Source: Muribaculaceae bacterium
Lineage (GTDB): Bacteria > Bacteroidota > Bacteroidia > Bacteroidales > Muribaculaceae
Assembly (NCBI GenBank): GCA_029055345.1
Contig: JAIDDJ010000019.1
Coordinates: forward strand, 1-55,063
Length of the DNA: 55,063 nucleotides
Reading direction: 5' to 3'
Shown in pieces: positions 46,792 through 55,063 of this stretch (its first letter is position 1; the number at the start of each line of letters is the position of its first letter). The notes beneath the pieces are model-generated. The model made no database searches. It saw nothing but the letters and a program-made list of their open reading frames with translations, and had not been told where the DNA came from. Position numbers and translations under genes: made by a program.

Positions 46792-47807
46792 AATATCGGT
46801 CCCGGGTCGTAACCCTCCGGGTATCTTTCGAGCGGGACATACGATTGGTGAAGCCTGACCATGTCGCCGATGACGAGCGCGGCCATTGATTCAACGATTG
46901 GAACGGCACGGATAGCCACACATGAATCATGACGGCCTTTAGGCTCAATGACGCATGGCTTCCCCTCGGTGTCAATAGTCTCCATTGGTCTCATAATGGT
47001 TGGTGCCGGTTTGAAATAGACATTGAAATTGACTTCCATACCGTTGGATATTCCTCCCATTATTCCGCCGCAATGATTCGATGAGAATGGAGTCAGGGGG
47101 TCATGCGGAATGCGGAATCGGTCAGCGCACTCCGATCCCTTCATTCTGGCCGATCGGTTCCCGTCTCCATATTCGAAGGCTTTCACCGCATTGATACTCA
47201 GCATGGCGGCTCCCAGGCGGCTCTGGAGCTTGTCAAACACCGGCTCGCCAAGTCCGGCAGGAAGTCCGGTAATCTTACCGGTAACTATTCCTCCCACCGA
47301 GTCGCCCTCGGATGCAGCTTTCATTGCATCAAGCGTAGCCACATATTTAGCATCGAATGCTATTCGCGCTTTCCATAGCCATTGGCGCACGATCGAGCCG
47401 GCTACTACCCACGATACGGTCTCGCGTGCACTCGCACGTCCTCCGCCACGGAAGTCATGAATCCCATATTTCCTATGATACGTATAGTCGGCGTGATTGA
47501 GACGATATTTGCCTGTGTAGCCAGCATAGTCTTCGCTTCGCGCATCCTTGTTGCGGATTATGAACCCTATCGGAGTCCCGAGAGTTTCACCAACCGGTGA
47601 AATCCCCGACAATATTTCTACATCATCGGTTTCCTTGCGTTGGGACACGCCCTGACCGCTTCCCGGACGACGCCGCTCAAGATGATGCCTTACAATATCC
47701 ATGTCAATCACCACGCCGGGGGGCATTCCGTCAAGAATGCCCCCCATAGCTTTGCCATGGCTCTCCCCGAAGGTGGTGAGCCGTATGAGTGAACCGAATG
47801 AATTCAT
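46788..47807 (-). CDS. aroC: Chorismate synthase
   Basis: AroC makes chorismate from EPSP with reduced flavin, the last step of the shikimate pathway. The 339-residue protein begins MNSFGSLIRLTTFGESHG, and has 'RRRPGSGQGVSQRKETDDVE' and 'FRGGGRASARETVSWVVAG', the family signatures. It lies 25 nt after rho. It is slightly shorter than the E. coli enzyme at its C-terminal end, but all conserved blocks are present. Confidence 0.96.
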   Translation of the reverse strand: MNSFGSLIRLTTFGESHGKAMGGILDGMPPGVVIDMDIVRHHLERRRPGSGQGVSQRKETDDVEILSGISPVGETLGTPIGFIIRNKDARSEDYAGYTGKYRLNHADYTYHRKYGIHDFRGGGRASARETVSWVVAGSIVRQWLWKARIAFDAKYVATLDAMKAASEGDSVGGIVTGKITGLPAGLGEPVFDKLQSRLGAAMLSINAVKAFEYGDGNRSARMKGSECADRFRIPHDPLTPFSSNHCGGIMGGISNGMEVNFNVYFKPAPTIMRPMETIDTEGKPCVIEPKGRHDSCVAIRAVPIVESMAALVIGDMVRLHQSYVPLERYPEGYDPGPIL

Positions 47808-47832
47808 ATTCTTCCGGAGGTTAATACTGGGG

Positions 47833-49863
47833 TTATTTGTCCATTGTTACAAGAAGCTCTTCGTTGGAGCGCGTCATCTCCATTCGCTTCTTCATGAATT
47901 CCATAGCCTCCACGGAGGTCATGTCGCCGAGATAATTCCTGAGCACCCACATGCGGTTCAGGGTCTCCTGTGGCAGCAGAAGATCGTCGCGACGTGTAGA
48001 CGAGGCCACGATATCTACAGCCGGGAAGATTCGCTTGTTGGAGAGTTTTCTGTCAAGCTGAAGCTCCATGTTGCCGGTGCCTTTGAATTCCTCGAATATC
48101 ACTTCATCCATCTTCGAAGAAGTCTCGGTGAGAGCGGTGGCTATTATTGTCAGTGAACCGCCGTTCTCGATATTTCGAGCGGCTCCGAAGAAGCGTTTCG
48201 GTCTTTGAAGGGCATTGGCGTCCACACCTCCCGAAAGTATCTTACCGGAAGCAGGCGACACTGTGTTATAGGCTCTCGCCAATCGGGTAATGGAATCGAG
48301 CATTATCACCACGTCATGACCGCTCTCAACTAAGCGCTTGGCTTTTTCCAGAACCAACCCTGCAATCTTTACATGACGTTCGGCAGGCTCATCAAAAGTT
48401 GAGGCAATGACTTCGGCGTTCACACTGCGGCTCATGTCGGTAACCTCTTCCGGGCGCTCATCTATCAGAAGCATGATGATATAAGTCTCGGGATGATTCT
48501 CGGCTATTGCGTTGGCGATATCCTTGAGCAGTATTGTTTTACCTGTCTTGGGAGGAGCCACGATAAGGGCTCTCTGTCCTTTACCGATGGGAGCGAACAT
48601 ATCCACCACTCGCGTCGACAGATTATTTGTCTTACCTCGTGTAAGGTTGAATTTCTCATCAGGGAAAAGTGGCACGAGGTGCTCGAAAGGAACTCTGTCG
48701 CGGATTATCTCAGGAGTGAGTCCATTGACGGATAGCACGTTGCACAGCGGGAAATATTTCTCGCCCGGGCGCGGAGGCCTGATTGCACCCTCAACCATGT
48801 CTCCGGTCTTCAGACCATATTCTCTAATCTGTTGCTGGGTGACATAAATGTCATCCGGGCTGGCAAGATAATTATAATCACTCGAACGGAGGAAGCCGAA
48901 CCCTTCCGGCATTATTTCGAGCACGCCGAATGTGGTCAGTATGCCGCTCATGTCGTAGCTCGTCTCCTGAGTCTGCTGACGCTGCTGCTGAAGGAGCTGG
49001 CGCTGTTGCTGACGCTGCTTCTTTGTGAGCTTCTGTTTCTGCTTGATATTACCCTGACTGCCTCCCATTCCGGGCTCGGAGATGATTATCGGTGCCGAGG
49101 CCGCTGCACGTTCCTCTTCGATAATTTGCTGCTGGGAGCGGGGTGTGAATGTGCGCCCCTTGGCAGAGTTGAAGAAATTACCTAACGAAGGTTTGTCTTT
49201 TTGCTGGTGTGAATCCTTCTGAACGGGCTCTTCTACGTTTCTTGATTTCTGTTCTGTCGGCTGTGGGACTTTTGTCATCGCCGGAGCATCATTAATTACA
49301 GCCGGCAACGTCTTATTAGTGCTCTCTGTTGGTTCGGGAGCAGGTTGCGGAGCTTTATTCTCTACAAAAGTCGTGGGCGTATTGTTGGCTTCAGTCAGCT
49401 GAATCTTTGGCTTACGGCCTCTTCTTTTCGCCGTGGGCACAGGGGCTGCCTCAGACAACTCCGGCTTTTCTGAATCCTGCTGATCTTGCGGTGCCGGATT
49501 TTCAACGGGCACATCGGTGGGACTTTCCGGGGCTGCAGCCGCCTGCTTGGGTTTGCGCCCGCGCTTTTTGGGAAGGGGGCTTCCTTCAGGGGCAATCGAA
49601 GTGGCTTCAGCTTCGGTTTCATTCTCCTGCGCAGTTTGCTCTTCGGTTTTTGCTGCTCGCTTGGCCCTCGGCTTGCGCTCTTTCGGCGTCTTGGGTTTCA
49701 GTCGCGCTGCCTCTTCACGGGCCACCTGGGCCGATGTGTTGTCAATGACAAAGTAGGCGAGCTCCTCTTTGTTTTCTGTGCTGTTTTTCTTCATTCCCAT
49801 CGATTCGGCGAGGCTGCGCAATGCGGCATCGTCCATCGACATTAGTTCTTCAAAACTTTGCAT
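47833..49863 (-). CDS. rho: Transcription termination factor Rho with long disordered insert
   Basis: Rho is the hexameric RNA-dependent ATPase that ends transcription. The 676-residue protein is over 250 residues longer than E. coli Rho. Order: Rho_N SAP-like helices (1-60), a charged Pro/Ala/Glu-rich disordered segment with two AT-hook cores (KKRGRKPK, about 100-107; KRRGRKPK, about 146-153), a Gln-rich tract (about 280-298), the RNA-binding cold-shock-like domain (about 311-375), Walker A PPKTGKT (about 436-442) and [11 protein letters not shown]. The long insert is typical of Bacteroidetes Rho, and phase separation of the B. thetaiotaomicron insert has been reported. It is the first gene of the rho-aroC cluster and has its own promoter. 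Confidence 0.96.
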   Translation of the reverse strand: MQSFEELMSMDDAALRSLAESMGMKKNSTENKEELAYFVIDNTSAQVAREEAARLKPKTPKERKPRAKRAAKTEEQTAQENETEAEATSIAPEGSPLPKKRGRKPKQAAAAPESPTDVPVENPAPQDQQDSEKPELSEAAPVPTAKRRGRKPKIQLTEANNTPTTFVENKAPQPAPEPTESTNKTLPAVINDAPAMTKVPQPTEQKSRNVEEPVQKDSHQQKDKPSLGNFFNSAKGRTFTPRSQQQIIEEERAAASAPIIISEPGMGGSQGNIKQKQKLTKKQRQQQRQLLQQQRQQTQETSYDMSGILTTFGVLEIMPEGFGFLRSSDYNYLASPDDIYVTQQQIREYGLKTGDMVEGAIRPPRPGEKYFPLCNVLSVNGLTPEIIRDRVPFEHLVPLFPDEKFNLTRGKTNNLSTRVVDMFAPIGKGQRALIVAPPKTGKTILLKDIANAIAENHPETYIIMLLIDERPEEVTDMSRSVNAEVIASTFDEPAERHVKIAGLVLEKAKRLVESGHDVVIMLDSITRLARAYNTVSPASGKILSGGVDANALQRPKRFFGAARNIENGGSLTIIATALTETSSKMDEVIFEEFKGTGNMELQLDRKLSNKRIFPAVDIVASSTRRDDLLLPQETLNRMWVLRNYLGDMTSVEAMEFMKKRMEMTRSNEELLVTMDK

Positions 49864-50071
49864 AATGGGGGGATAATCAATCTCTCATATCCGACGCTTT
49901 GACTGCGTCAGAAGTCTTTGAGATGAAATGTGATGTGTGTGATTGAATGTGATTGGGTTTGTAATAATAATGCCGGAACGAAAAGGAAATATCCGGCAAA
50001 AAATCTTAATCCGCTATAACTTACATTGAAATAACGCGGAAATGCGAATCTTTGTTCTTTGCTTTCCTCTG

Positions 50072-50103
50072 CAAAGTTAGCAAATTTTTTTCAACTATGC
50101 AAC
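50072..50103 (-). promoter_or_regulatory. rho promoter
   Basis: On the minus strand GTTG (50103-50100), 20 nt, TAACTTTG (50079-50072), matching the Bacteroidetes consensus. The predicted start gives a 5' leader of about 200 nt, long enough for autoregulation, which is known for rho in other bacteria. Confidence 0.75.
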
Positions 50104-50151
50104 ATCCTGCGTTTATCAGTCCCGTAATACTCCTTTGTCAGTCCTGTAATA

Positions 50152-50215
50152 TAAGGGCGATTCCTTAAAATTCCCGAGTTGAAGGGACGTCGGTTTTTTA
50201 AGGGACTCGCCCTTA
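50152..50215. repeat. Long two-block inverted repeat between rho and hydrolase
   Basis: TAAGGGCG (50152-50159) pairs with CGCCCTTA (50208-50215) and CCTTAAAA (50163-50170) with TTTTAAGG (50196-50203). The asymmetry between blocks is only 3 versus 4 nt. A small inner TTCCC/GGGA pairing is also possible. The structure lies upstream of both divergent genes. Confidence 0.65.
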
Positions 50216-50272
50216 GAACTTGCGTCCGTTATCTGTGTTATTATAGTAGACAAGTTAATTCCACGATTATTT

Positions 50273-51319
50273 ATGAAAAGTCTTCCGATTTTGCTTTTGA
50301 CCGGCTTGGTTGCCGTATCGGCTTTCGCCTGGGATATTGATAAAAAATATAAGGGCCCGAAAACCCCGACCACAGATATTTCATGGCACCCCGATATTCT
50401 TCCCGGTTATGAGGCCCGGTATGTAAATCAGGGCGAGGCGTTCGACGGGCCATGCCGCTCCACAATTGTGCGTCTGAAATCCAAAAAGCCGTCAAGAAAA
50501 GCATTTCTTTATATCCATGGCTTCAATGATTATTTTTTTCAGGCCGAGATGGGGCGGCGGTTTGTTGATTCGGGCTTCAACTTTTATGCTGTCGATCTTC
50601 GTCGGTACGGCAGAAGTAAGGAACCATGGCAATATCCTTACAATATCCGCGACATGAAGGAATATTTTGCCGACATCGATTCGGCTCTCGTGCAGATCAG
50701 GCGTGATGGTAATGAGGATATCACTCTTGGAGGTCATTCCACCGGGGGCTTGACCGTCTCTTATTTCGCAGCTGAAAGGGGTGATGCCATTGGTGTGAAC
50801 AGGGTTGTGACCGATTCCCCCTTCCTCGAATGGAATTATAATTCCTTCATGAGGAATGTAGCCGTTCCGGTGGTTAGTTTCCTCGGAAAGATTTTCAAGA
50901 ATTCAAAGATTAAGCAAGGGCATTGCGACGGGTATGCCTATAGTCTGCTGAAGGAATACCATGGCGAATGGGAATACAACACCGATTGGAAGATGATCTA
51001 TTCCCCACCGGTTACTTTCAGCTGGGTCGGCGCAATCGAAAGCGGCCAGTCGCGGCTCATGAAAAAGCGTAAGAATATCAAAGTTCCCATTCTGGTTATG
51101 CACAGCAGCCGGAAGATTGACGGATGCAATTGGGAGCCGGTGTTTCAGACAGGTGATGCGGTGCTTGACCCGCACATGATTCAGGAAAGGGGTGAAAAAC
51201 TTGGAAGCCAACGTTTGGTATGCACTATTGATTCAGGTCTGCATGATTTGATTCTTTCAGAATTGCCGGCTCGCGAAGCAGCATATGATACAATGTTCCG
51301 GTTTATTCGGACTTTCTGA
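50273..51319 (+). CDS. Exported alpha/beta hydrolase (lysophospholipase-like)
   Basis: The 348-residue protein has a signal peptide (MKSLPILLLTGLVAVSAFA) and an alpha/beta-hydrolase fold with the oxyanion segment 'LYIHGFNDYFFQAEMGRR', the nucleophile GHSTGG (Ser156), an Asp in 'GDAVLDPH' and a late His in 'DSGLHDLILSE'. The Hydrolase_4 (monoglyceride lipase/lysophospholipase) family is the best fit. It is probably periplasmic or surface-exposed. The BASS transporter gene follows after 40 nt, in the same direction. The true substrate is unknown. Confidence 0.82.
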   Translation: MKSLPILLLTGLVAVSAFAWDIDKKYKGPKTPTTDISWHPDILPGYEARYVNQGEAFDGPCRSTIVRLKSKKPSRKAFLYIHGFNDYFFQAEMGRRFVDSGFNFYAVDLRRYGRSKEPWQYPYNIRDMKEYFADIDSALVQIRRDGNEDITLGGHSTGGLTVSYFAAERGDAIGVNRVVTDSPFLEWNYNSFMRNVAVPVVSFLGKIFKNSKIKQGHCDGYAYSLLKEYHGEWEYNTDWKMIYSPPVTFSWVGAIESGQSRLMKKRKNIKVPILVMHSSRKIDGCNWEPVFQTGDAVLDPHMIQERGEKLGSQRLVCTIDSGLHDLILSELPAREAAYDTMFRFIRTF

Positions 51320-51359
51320 CGCTTTCACTCTGATACCGATTCCTAATTCCTCATAAAAA

Positions 51360-52328
51360 ATGAAGCTTCTCGGTTTCCTTAGGGAATGGGCTTTGATATT
51401 AGCCATACTTTTCGGCATACTGGCATATTTCATCTATATCAGCATCCCTTTCAGCGAAGCTGTTCACTCTATTACTGCTGATATTGTGGGGGTTGTGCAA
51501 CCCCTGTTCATCTTCGCGATGCTGTATCTGACTTTTTGCCGCGTCAATCCGCGGGACTTGCGGCTTCGGGGATGGCATCTGTGGCTTCTGCTGATTCAGT
51601 CCGGATTGTTTACAGGTATTGGGTGCATACTGATAGCTTTGCCGCATAGTCAGATGCGGATCGTTCTCGAAGGCGCGATGCTTTGCCTCATATGTCCCAC
51701 TGCCACTGCCGGAGCTGTCGTGACAGGTAAACTTGGTGGAAGTGTCAGCGATATCACTTCCTATACAATCCTTATCAACATTGTGGTTGCCTTGCTTATT
51801 CCGGCCCTGATGCCTTTCGTCCATCCGAATCCCGATATGAATGTATGGCAAGCGGCGTTCCGCATTCTGGCTAAAGTATTTCCTCTGCTTTTGCTTCCGC
51901 TCATTTGCGCAATGCTTACGCGCCGATATCTTCCAAATTGGTCTTCCAAGATTGCCGCTCACCCCGATATCTCATTCTATTTATGGGCTATTTCTCTGTC
52001 GCTCGCAATCACCATGACCACGCGGAGTATATGGCATTCGGAAGTGGATATGGTCACTCAGTTATGCCTCGTGGCTGTTTCATTCGTCTGCTGTTGCATT
52101 CAGTTTGCCCTCGGCAAGTGGATTGGTTCACATTACGGTGACAACATTACGCCCGGCCAGTCGTTCGGACAGAAAAATACCGTGCTCGCTATATGGATGG
52201 GTTATACATTCTTTACGCCTGTCACTGCGCTTGTGGGAGGTTTTTATAGCATTTGGCACAATGTCTACAACTCATGGCAACTTCATCGTCATGCCCATGA
52301 GAAGTCGCTATCTGACGACACACACTAA
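51360..52328 (+). CDS. BASS (bile acid:sodium symporter) family transporter
   Basis: The 322-residue protein has about nine to ten hydrophobic segments. Two family blocks are clear: 'CPTATAGAVVTGKLGGSVSD' and, near the C-terminus, 'GQSFGQKNTVLAIWMGYTFF' (the GQxNT-type motif of this fold). The family moves organic anions with Na+, and not only bile acids. It is likely co-transcribed with the exported hydrolase 40 nt upstream. The cargo cannot be named from sequence. Confidence 0.8.
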   Translation: MKLLGFLREWALILAILFGILAYFIYISIPFSEAVHSITADIVGVVQPLFIFAMLYLTFCRVNPRDLRLRGWHLWLLLIQSGLFTGIGCILIALPHSQMRIVLEGAMLCLICPTATAGAVVTGKLGGSVSDITSYTILINIVVALLIPALMPFVHPNPDMNVWQAAFRILAKVFPLLLLPLICAMLTRRYLPNWSSKIAAHPDISFYLWAISLSLAITMTTRSIWHSEVDMVTQLCLVAVSFVCCCIQFALGKWIGSHYGDNITPGQSFGQKNTVLAIWMGYTFFTPVTALVGGFYSIWHNVYNSWQLHRHAHEKSLSDDTH

Positions 52329-52397
52329 GGCGCCATCCACTAAAATTTCTTAATGTCGGGACAATTGATTTTTATTCAGTCCTTTTTATGGGAATGT

Positions 52398-52448
52398 TCA
52401 TTATTTTGGCTCACTACTCATTATTTTGAGGAAAAATTATTAAATTTG
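52398..52448 (+). promoter_or_regulatory. trpS upstream direct repeats and probable -7 box
   Basis: TCATTATTTTG occurs twice (52398-52408 and 52418-52428), exactly 20 nt apart, followed by TAAATTTG (52441-52448), a good TAnnTTTG box. The TTTG of the second repeat is only 12 nt from the box, so the -33 element is not standard. The leader to trpS would be about 135 nt and contains an imperfect hairpin near 52514-52540. Confidence 0.4.
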
Positions 52449-52588
52449 CGAAAATTTCTCAACTTGTATTTTTATTCAAATGCAGGTTGCAAATATATCT
52501 TGCAGGAATCTGGCGTAGGATCCGGTGGAATCTTCTACGTCAATAACACGCATGAGAGTATTCCAATCAAAAGTAAAGTATATTCAAA

Positions 52589-53695
52589 ATGGCTGATAAC
52601 AATTCAGAAAAGCCCGGAAAAGGGAAGGATGGTAAGAAAATAGTACTCAGCGGAATCCGTGCTACCGGAAATCTTCATTTGGGCAATTATTACGGAGCGC
52701 TAAGCAAATTTGTCAGGATGCAGGATGATTATGACTGCCGTTATTTCGTGGCCGACCTTCATGCCCTGACCACTCATCCTGATCCGAAACAGCTTCACGA
52801 GAATGTGAAGGATATTCTTGCAGAATATCTTGCCGCCGGCCTCGACCCGGAAAAGAATACCATATATGTTCAGAGCGACATCCCCGAAATTTCGGAAATG
52901 TATCTTCTGATGAATATGCACGTCGGCATCGGAGAACTGATGCGGACTGCTTCCTTCAAGGATAAAGCCCGCAAGGCCCTCGGTATTTCCGCGCCCGATA
53001 AGGAAGATGAGGATGATGGCATCGAGAAGCAGATAATCGGAAACCAGACCAACCAGCGGGTGAATGCCGGACTTCTCACTTATCCGACTCTCATGGCGGT
53101 TGATATTCTTATCCACCATGCCGATTTCGTGCCTGTGGGTAAAGACCAGGAGCAGCATCTCGAACTCACACGCCGTTTTGCACGCCGCTTCAATTCGTTC
53201 TATAAAGTGCCCTATTTTGGCGAACCGGTCAATTTTAATTTCGGTGGCCATGCCGTTAAAGTTCCCGGCCTCGATGGTTCCGGTAAAATGGGCAAGAGCG
53301 AAGGAAACTGCATTTATTTGATCGACGATGAGAAGACTCTCCGCAAGAAAGTGATGAGGGCGGTTACGGATGAAGGCCCCAAAATTCCGAATCAGGAGGT
53401 ATCCGAACCTATAAAGAATCTCTTTACTCTAATGGAATTGGTATCGACTCCGGATACACTCGAACATTTCAAGAACGCCTATGCCGACTGCTCCATCCGC
53501 TATGGAGATCTAAAGAAGCAGCTCGCGGAAGACATTCTTAAAGTAACTCTCCCCATTCGAGAAAGAATTCTTGATATCCGCAACAACGATGAGTATATCT
53601 CGAAGGTGGTCCGCCAAGGTGCCGAACGAGCTCGTGCCGCCGCTGCCGATACTCTCCGCGATGTTCGTGAGATTATGGGTATCCGTAAATTCTGA
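52589..53695 (+). CDS. trpS: Tryptophan--tRNA ligase
   Basis: TrpS charges tRNA-Trp. The 368-residue class I synthetase has the HIGH-type motif LHLGNYYG (about residues 29-36), 'VGKDQEQHLELTRRFARRFN' and the KMSKS-type motif KMGKSEG (about 233-239). The N-terminal 15 residues are charged and poorly conserved; the next Met is well inside the fold, so the start is accepted. A nucleoside-recognition protein gene follows after 26 nt. Confidence 0.96.
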   Translation: MADNNSEKPGKGKDGKKIVLSGIRATGNLHLGNYYGALSKFVRMQDDYDCRYFVADLHALTTHPDPKQLHENVKDILAEYLAAGLDPEKNTIYVQSDIPEISEMYLLMNMHVGIGELMRTASFKDKARKALGISAPDKEDEDDGIEKQIIGNQTNQRVNAGLLTYPTLMAVDILIHHADFVPVGKDQEQHLELTRRFARRFNSFYKVPYFGEPVNFNFGGHAVKVPGLDGSGKMGKSEGNCIYLIDDEKTLRKKVMRAVTDEGPKIPNQEVSEPIKNLFTLMELVSTPDTLEHFKNAYADCSIRYGDLKKQLAEDILKVTLPIRERILDIRNNDEYISKVVRQGAERARAAAADTLRDVREIMGIRKF

Positions 53696-53721
53696 TTCCG
53701 CATTCCAAGCCTTCGTCTCTG

Positions 53722-54951
53722 ATGGTTCTAAATTGGATTTGGATCTCATTCTTCGTTATCGCCTTCCTCATGGCTTTGGGGAAGACGATATTTTGTGGCG
53801 ACCTTCAGGTATGGAGCGATGTAATGAACGCATCGTTCGATCAAGCGGCTTTCGCATTTGAAGTCTCGCTTGGTCTGACCGGAGTCCTAACTCTCTGGAT
53901 GGGGATTATGAAAATCGGTGAAAGGGGAGGTGTCATAGAATTTTTCGGCAGGTTAATCAGTCCTTTTTTCTCCCGACTTTTTCCCGGCATACCCAAAGGG
54001 CATCCCGCCATGGGGGCAATTTTCATGAATATATCGGCCAATATGCTCGGTCTTGACAATGCGGCCACTCCTATGGGTCTCCGCGCCATGCAGGAAATGC
54101 AGACCCTCAATACAAAGAAGGATACGGCTACGGATGCCATGATTATGTTTCTCGTGCTCAACAGCTCCGGGCTCTGTCTCATACCGATAAGCATAATGAT
54201 GTATCGCGCTCAGGGGGGAGCGGCGAATCCTACGGATATTTTCATACCAATTCTCGTGGCCACGGCCATTGCTACACTTGTGGGGTTAACCGCGCTTTGC
54301 ATTAAGCAAAAGATCAGACTTGACCGAGTCTTGGTTTCTTGGCTACTCGGAATAGGGGCCTTTGTGGCCGGGGTCACGTGGCTATTCTCGCGCCTCCCTG
54401 CCGATAAAGTTCAGCTTTACAGCACTTTCGGCGCGAACGTCATTCTCTTCGTTGTAATCATCGCTTTCATAGGAGCCGGGGTCCGCAGCAAACTCCGCGT
54501 TTACGATGTCTTTATCGAAGGAGCGAAAGACGGATTCAAGACCGCCGTGATGATTATTCCCTATCTTGTGGCGATTCTGGTAGCGATCGGTATGTTCCGC
54601 GCTTCCGGAGCGCTTGATATCTTCACCGGCTGGGTAGAGAAAGGTGTTGCCTGGCTTGGTTTTGACACTCAATGGGTAGGAGCGTTGCCTACAATGCTTA
54701 TGAAGCCGCTCAGCGGTAGCGGAAGCTGCGCCATGATGCTTGATGTCATGAAAGCGAACGGCCCGGATGCCTTCGTAAGCAAACTTGCAGCTGCAGTCCG
54801 GGGTTCAACCGACACCACCTTCTACATCCTTGCTGTGTATTTTGGTTCAGTCGGTGTGTCACGCACCCGCTATGCTGCCGGGTACGCGCTCATCGCCGAC
54901 ATCGCCGGTGCGATTGCGGCTGTGGCTGTAGCCTACTTTTTCTTCTCTTAG
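53722..54951 (+). CDS. SpmA-SpmB fusion, nucleoside-recognition (Gate) membrane protein
   Basis: The 409-residue integral membrane protein joins two Gate (nucleoside recognition) domains. The N-terminal half shows the SpmA-type 'FMNISANMLGLDNAATPMGL' and the C-terminal half the SpmB-type 'PLSGSGSCAMM' and 'RGSTDTTFYILAVYFGS'. In Bacillus SpmA and SpmB are separate spore-maturation proteins. This organism group does not form spores, and single-chain fusions are common in Bacteroidetes. Transport function is probable; cargo unknown. It may share the trpS transcript. Confidence 0.88.
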   Translation: MVLNWIWISFFVIAFLMALGKTIFCGDLQVWSDVMNASFDQAAFAFEVSLGLTGVLTLWMGIMKIGERGGVIEFFGRLISPFFSRLFPGIPKGHPAMGAIFMNISANMLGLDNAATPMGLRAMQEMQTLNTKKDTATDAMIMFLVLNSSGLCLIPISIMMYRAQGGAANPTDIFIPILVATAIATLVGLTALCIKQKIRLDRVLVSWLLGIGAFVAGVTWLFSRLPADKVQLYSTFGANVILFVVIIAFIGAGVRSKLRVYDVFIEGAKDGFKTAVMIIPYLVAILVAIGMFRASGALDIFTGWVEKGVAWLGFDTQWVGALPTMLMKPLSGSGSCAMMLDVMKANGPDAFVSKLAAAVRGSTDTTFYILAVYFGSVGVSRTRYAAGYALIADIAGAIAAVAVAYFFFS

Positions 54952-54993
54952 ACCTCATTCAATAAAATATGTTAATTCCAGAGCGGCTATCTT

Positions 54994-55063
54994 CGAGCTA
55001 AAATATTCTTTTTCAGAAGGAGCAACCTTTGAGTTGCGACTGAGGAAAAAGGATATTTGAGCC
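54994..55063. repeat. Long imperfect inverted repeat at the right edge (cut)
   Basis: Around the centre GCAAC (55022-55026) - CTTTGA - GTTGC (55033-55037) the flanks mirror each other. The left has GCTAAAATATTCTTTTTC (54997-55014) and the right GAAAAAGGATATTTGAGC (55045-55062). The middle of the arms is less well paired. The right arm runs into the window end, and the outer left bases GCGGCTATCTTC (54983-54994) may find their mates beyond it. The minus strand is also open here up to a stop at 54955-54957. Confidence 0.55.

Larger units (their letters stand above)
49864..50272. other. Intergenic region between divergent rho and hydrolase genes
   Basis: This 409-nt region holds the rho promoter (50072-50103), a leader of about 200 nt before rho, a direct repeat TCAGTCCCGTAAT/TCAGTCCTGTAAT (50117-50149) and a long inverted repeat (50152-50215). 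No coding signal was seen. A weak plus-strand -7-like box TATCTGTG is at 50230-50237. Confidence 0.6.

Overview
The window is about 55 kb of chromosome from an anaerobic Bacteroidales bacterium. The gene set and moderate GC content suggest the Muribaculaceae (Duncaniella/Muribaculum-like), but no 16S gene is present, so the family assignment is inference. Supporting signs are promoters of the Bacteroidetes type (TTTG, 19-21 nt, TAnnTTTG), A/T-rich translation leaders without Shine-Dalgarno motifs, a pyruvate:ferredoxin oxidoreductase, a Rho factor with a long disordered insert, a fused SpmA-SpmB membrane protein and DUF4369-type TlpA lipoproteins. The window is dominated by housekeeping genes. 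I found no CRISPR array, prophage or defence island.

Layout. 1-391: start of a transposase gene cut by the window edge. 852-2696: glmS. 2888-16205: the translation/transcription superlocus, in the order tRNA-Thr(TGT), tRNA-Tyr, tRNA-Gly, tRNA-Thr(GGT), tuf, tRNA-Trp, secE, nusG, rplK, rplA, rplJ, rplL, rpoB, rpoC, with hairpins after tuf, rplL, rpoB and rpoC. 16334-23209: a PMCA-type Ca2+-ATPase that converges on, and overlaps, a macro-domain-like gene, followed by nifJ. 23380-28288 (minus): tetR-fabG-recG-DEAD-box helicase cluster. 28542-30289: pheS and nth, ending at a strong bidirectional terminator shared with a DoxX-like membrane protein gene. 31145-37408: tdk, a cysteine desulfidase, a TlpA-like lipoprotein, an acyl-CoA synthetase and an overlapping regulatory-domain protein.

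37494-44245 (minus) carries tRNA-Leu and a tripartite RND efflux operon (tetR, tolC-like, membrane fusion lipoprotein, RND pump, P-II-like protein). 44567-49863 (minus) carries rho-aroC-radical SAM-tlpA, closely packed with ATGA overlaps, and then tRNA-His with its own promoter. 50273-54951 (plus) carries an exported serine hydrolase, a BASS-family transporter, trpS and the spmAB fusion. The window ends inside a long imperfect inverted repeat.

The points most worth a second look are: the Rho factor with two AT-hooks and a Gln-rich tract; a tRNA-Thr(GGT) with a mismatch in its acceptor stem; a palindrome before tRNA-Leu that carries a promoter box on each strand; a palindrome at the tetR-fabG start; the 64-nt inverted repeat between rho and the hydrolase; three tandem start codons on the macro-like gene; and the inverted repeat at the right edge.
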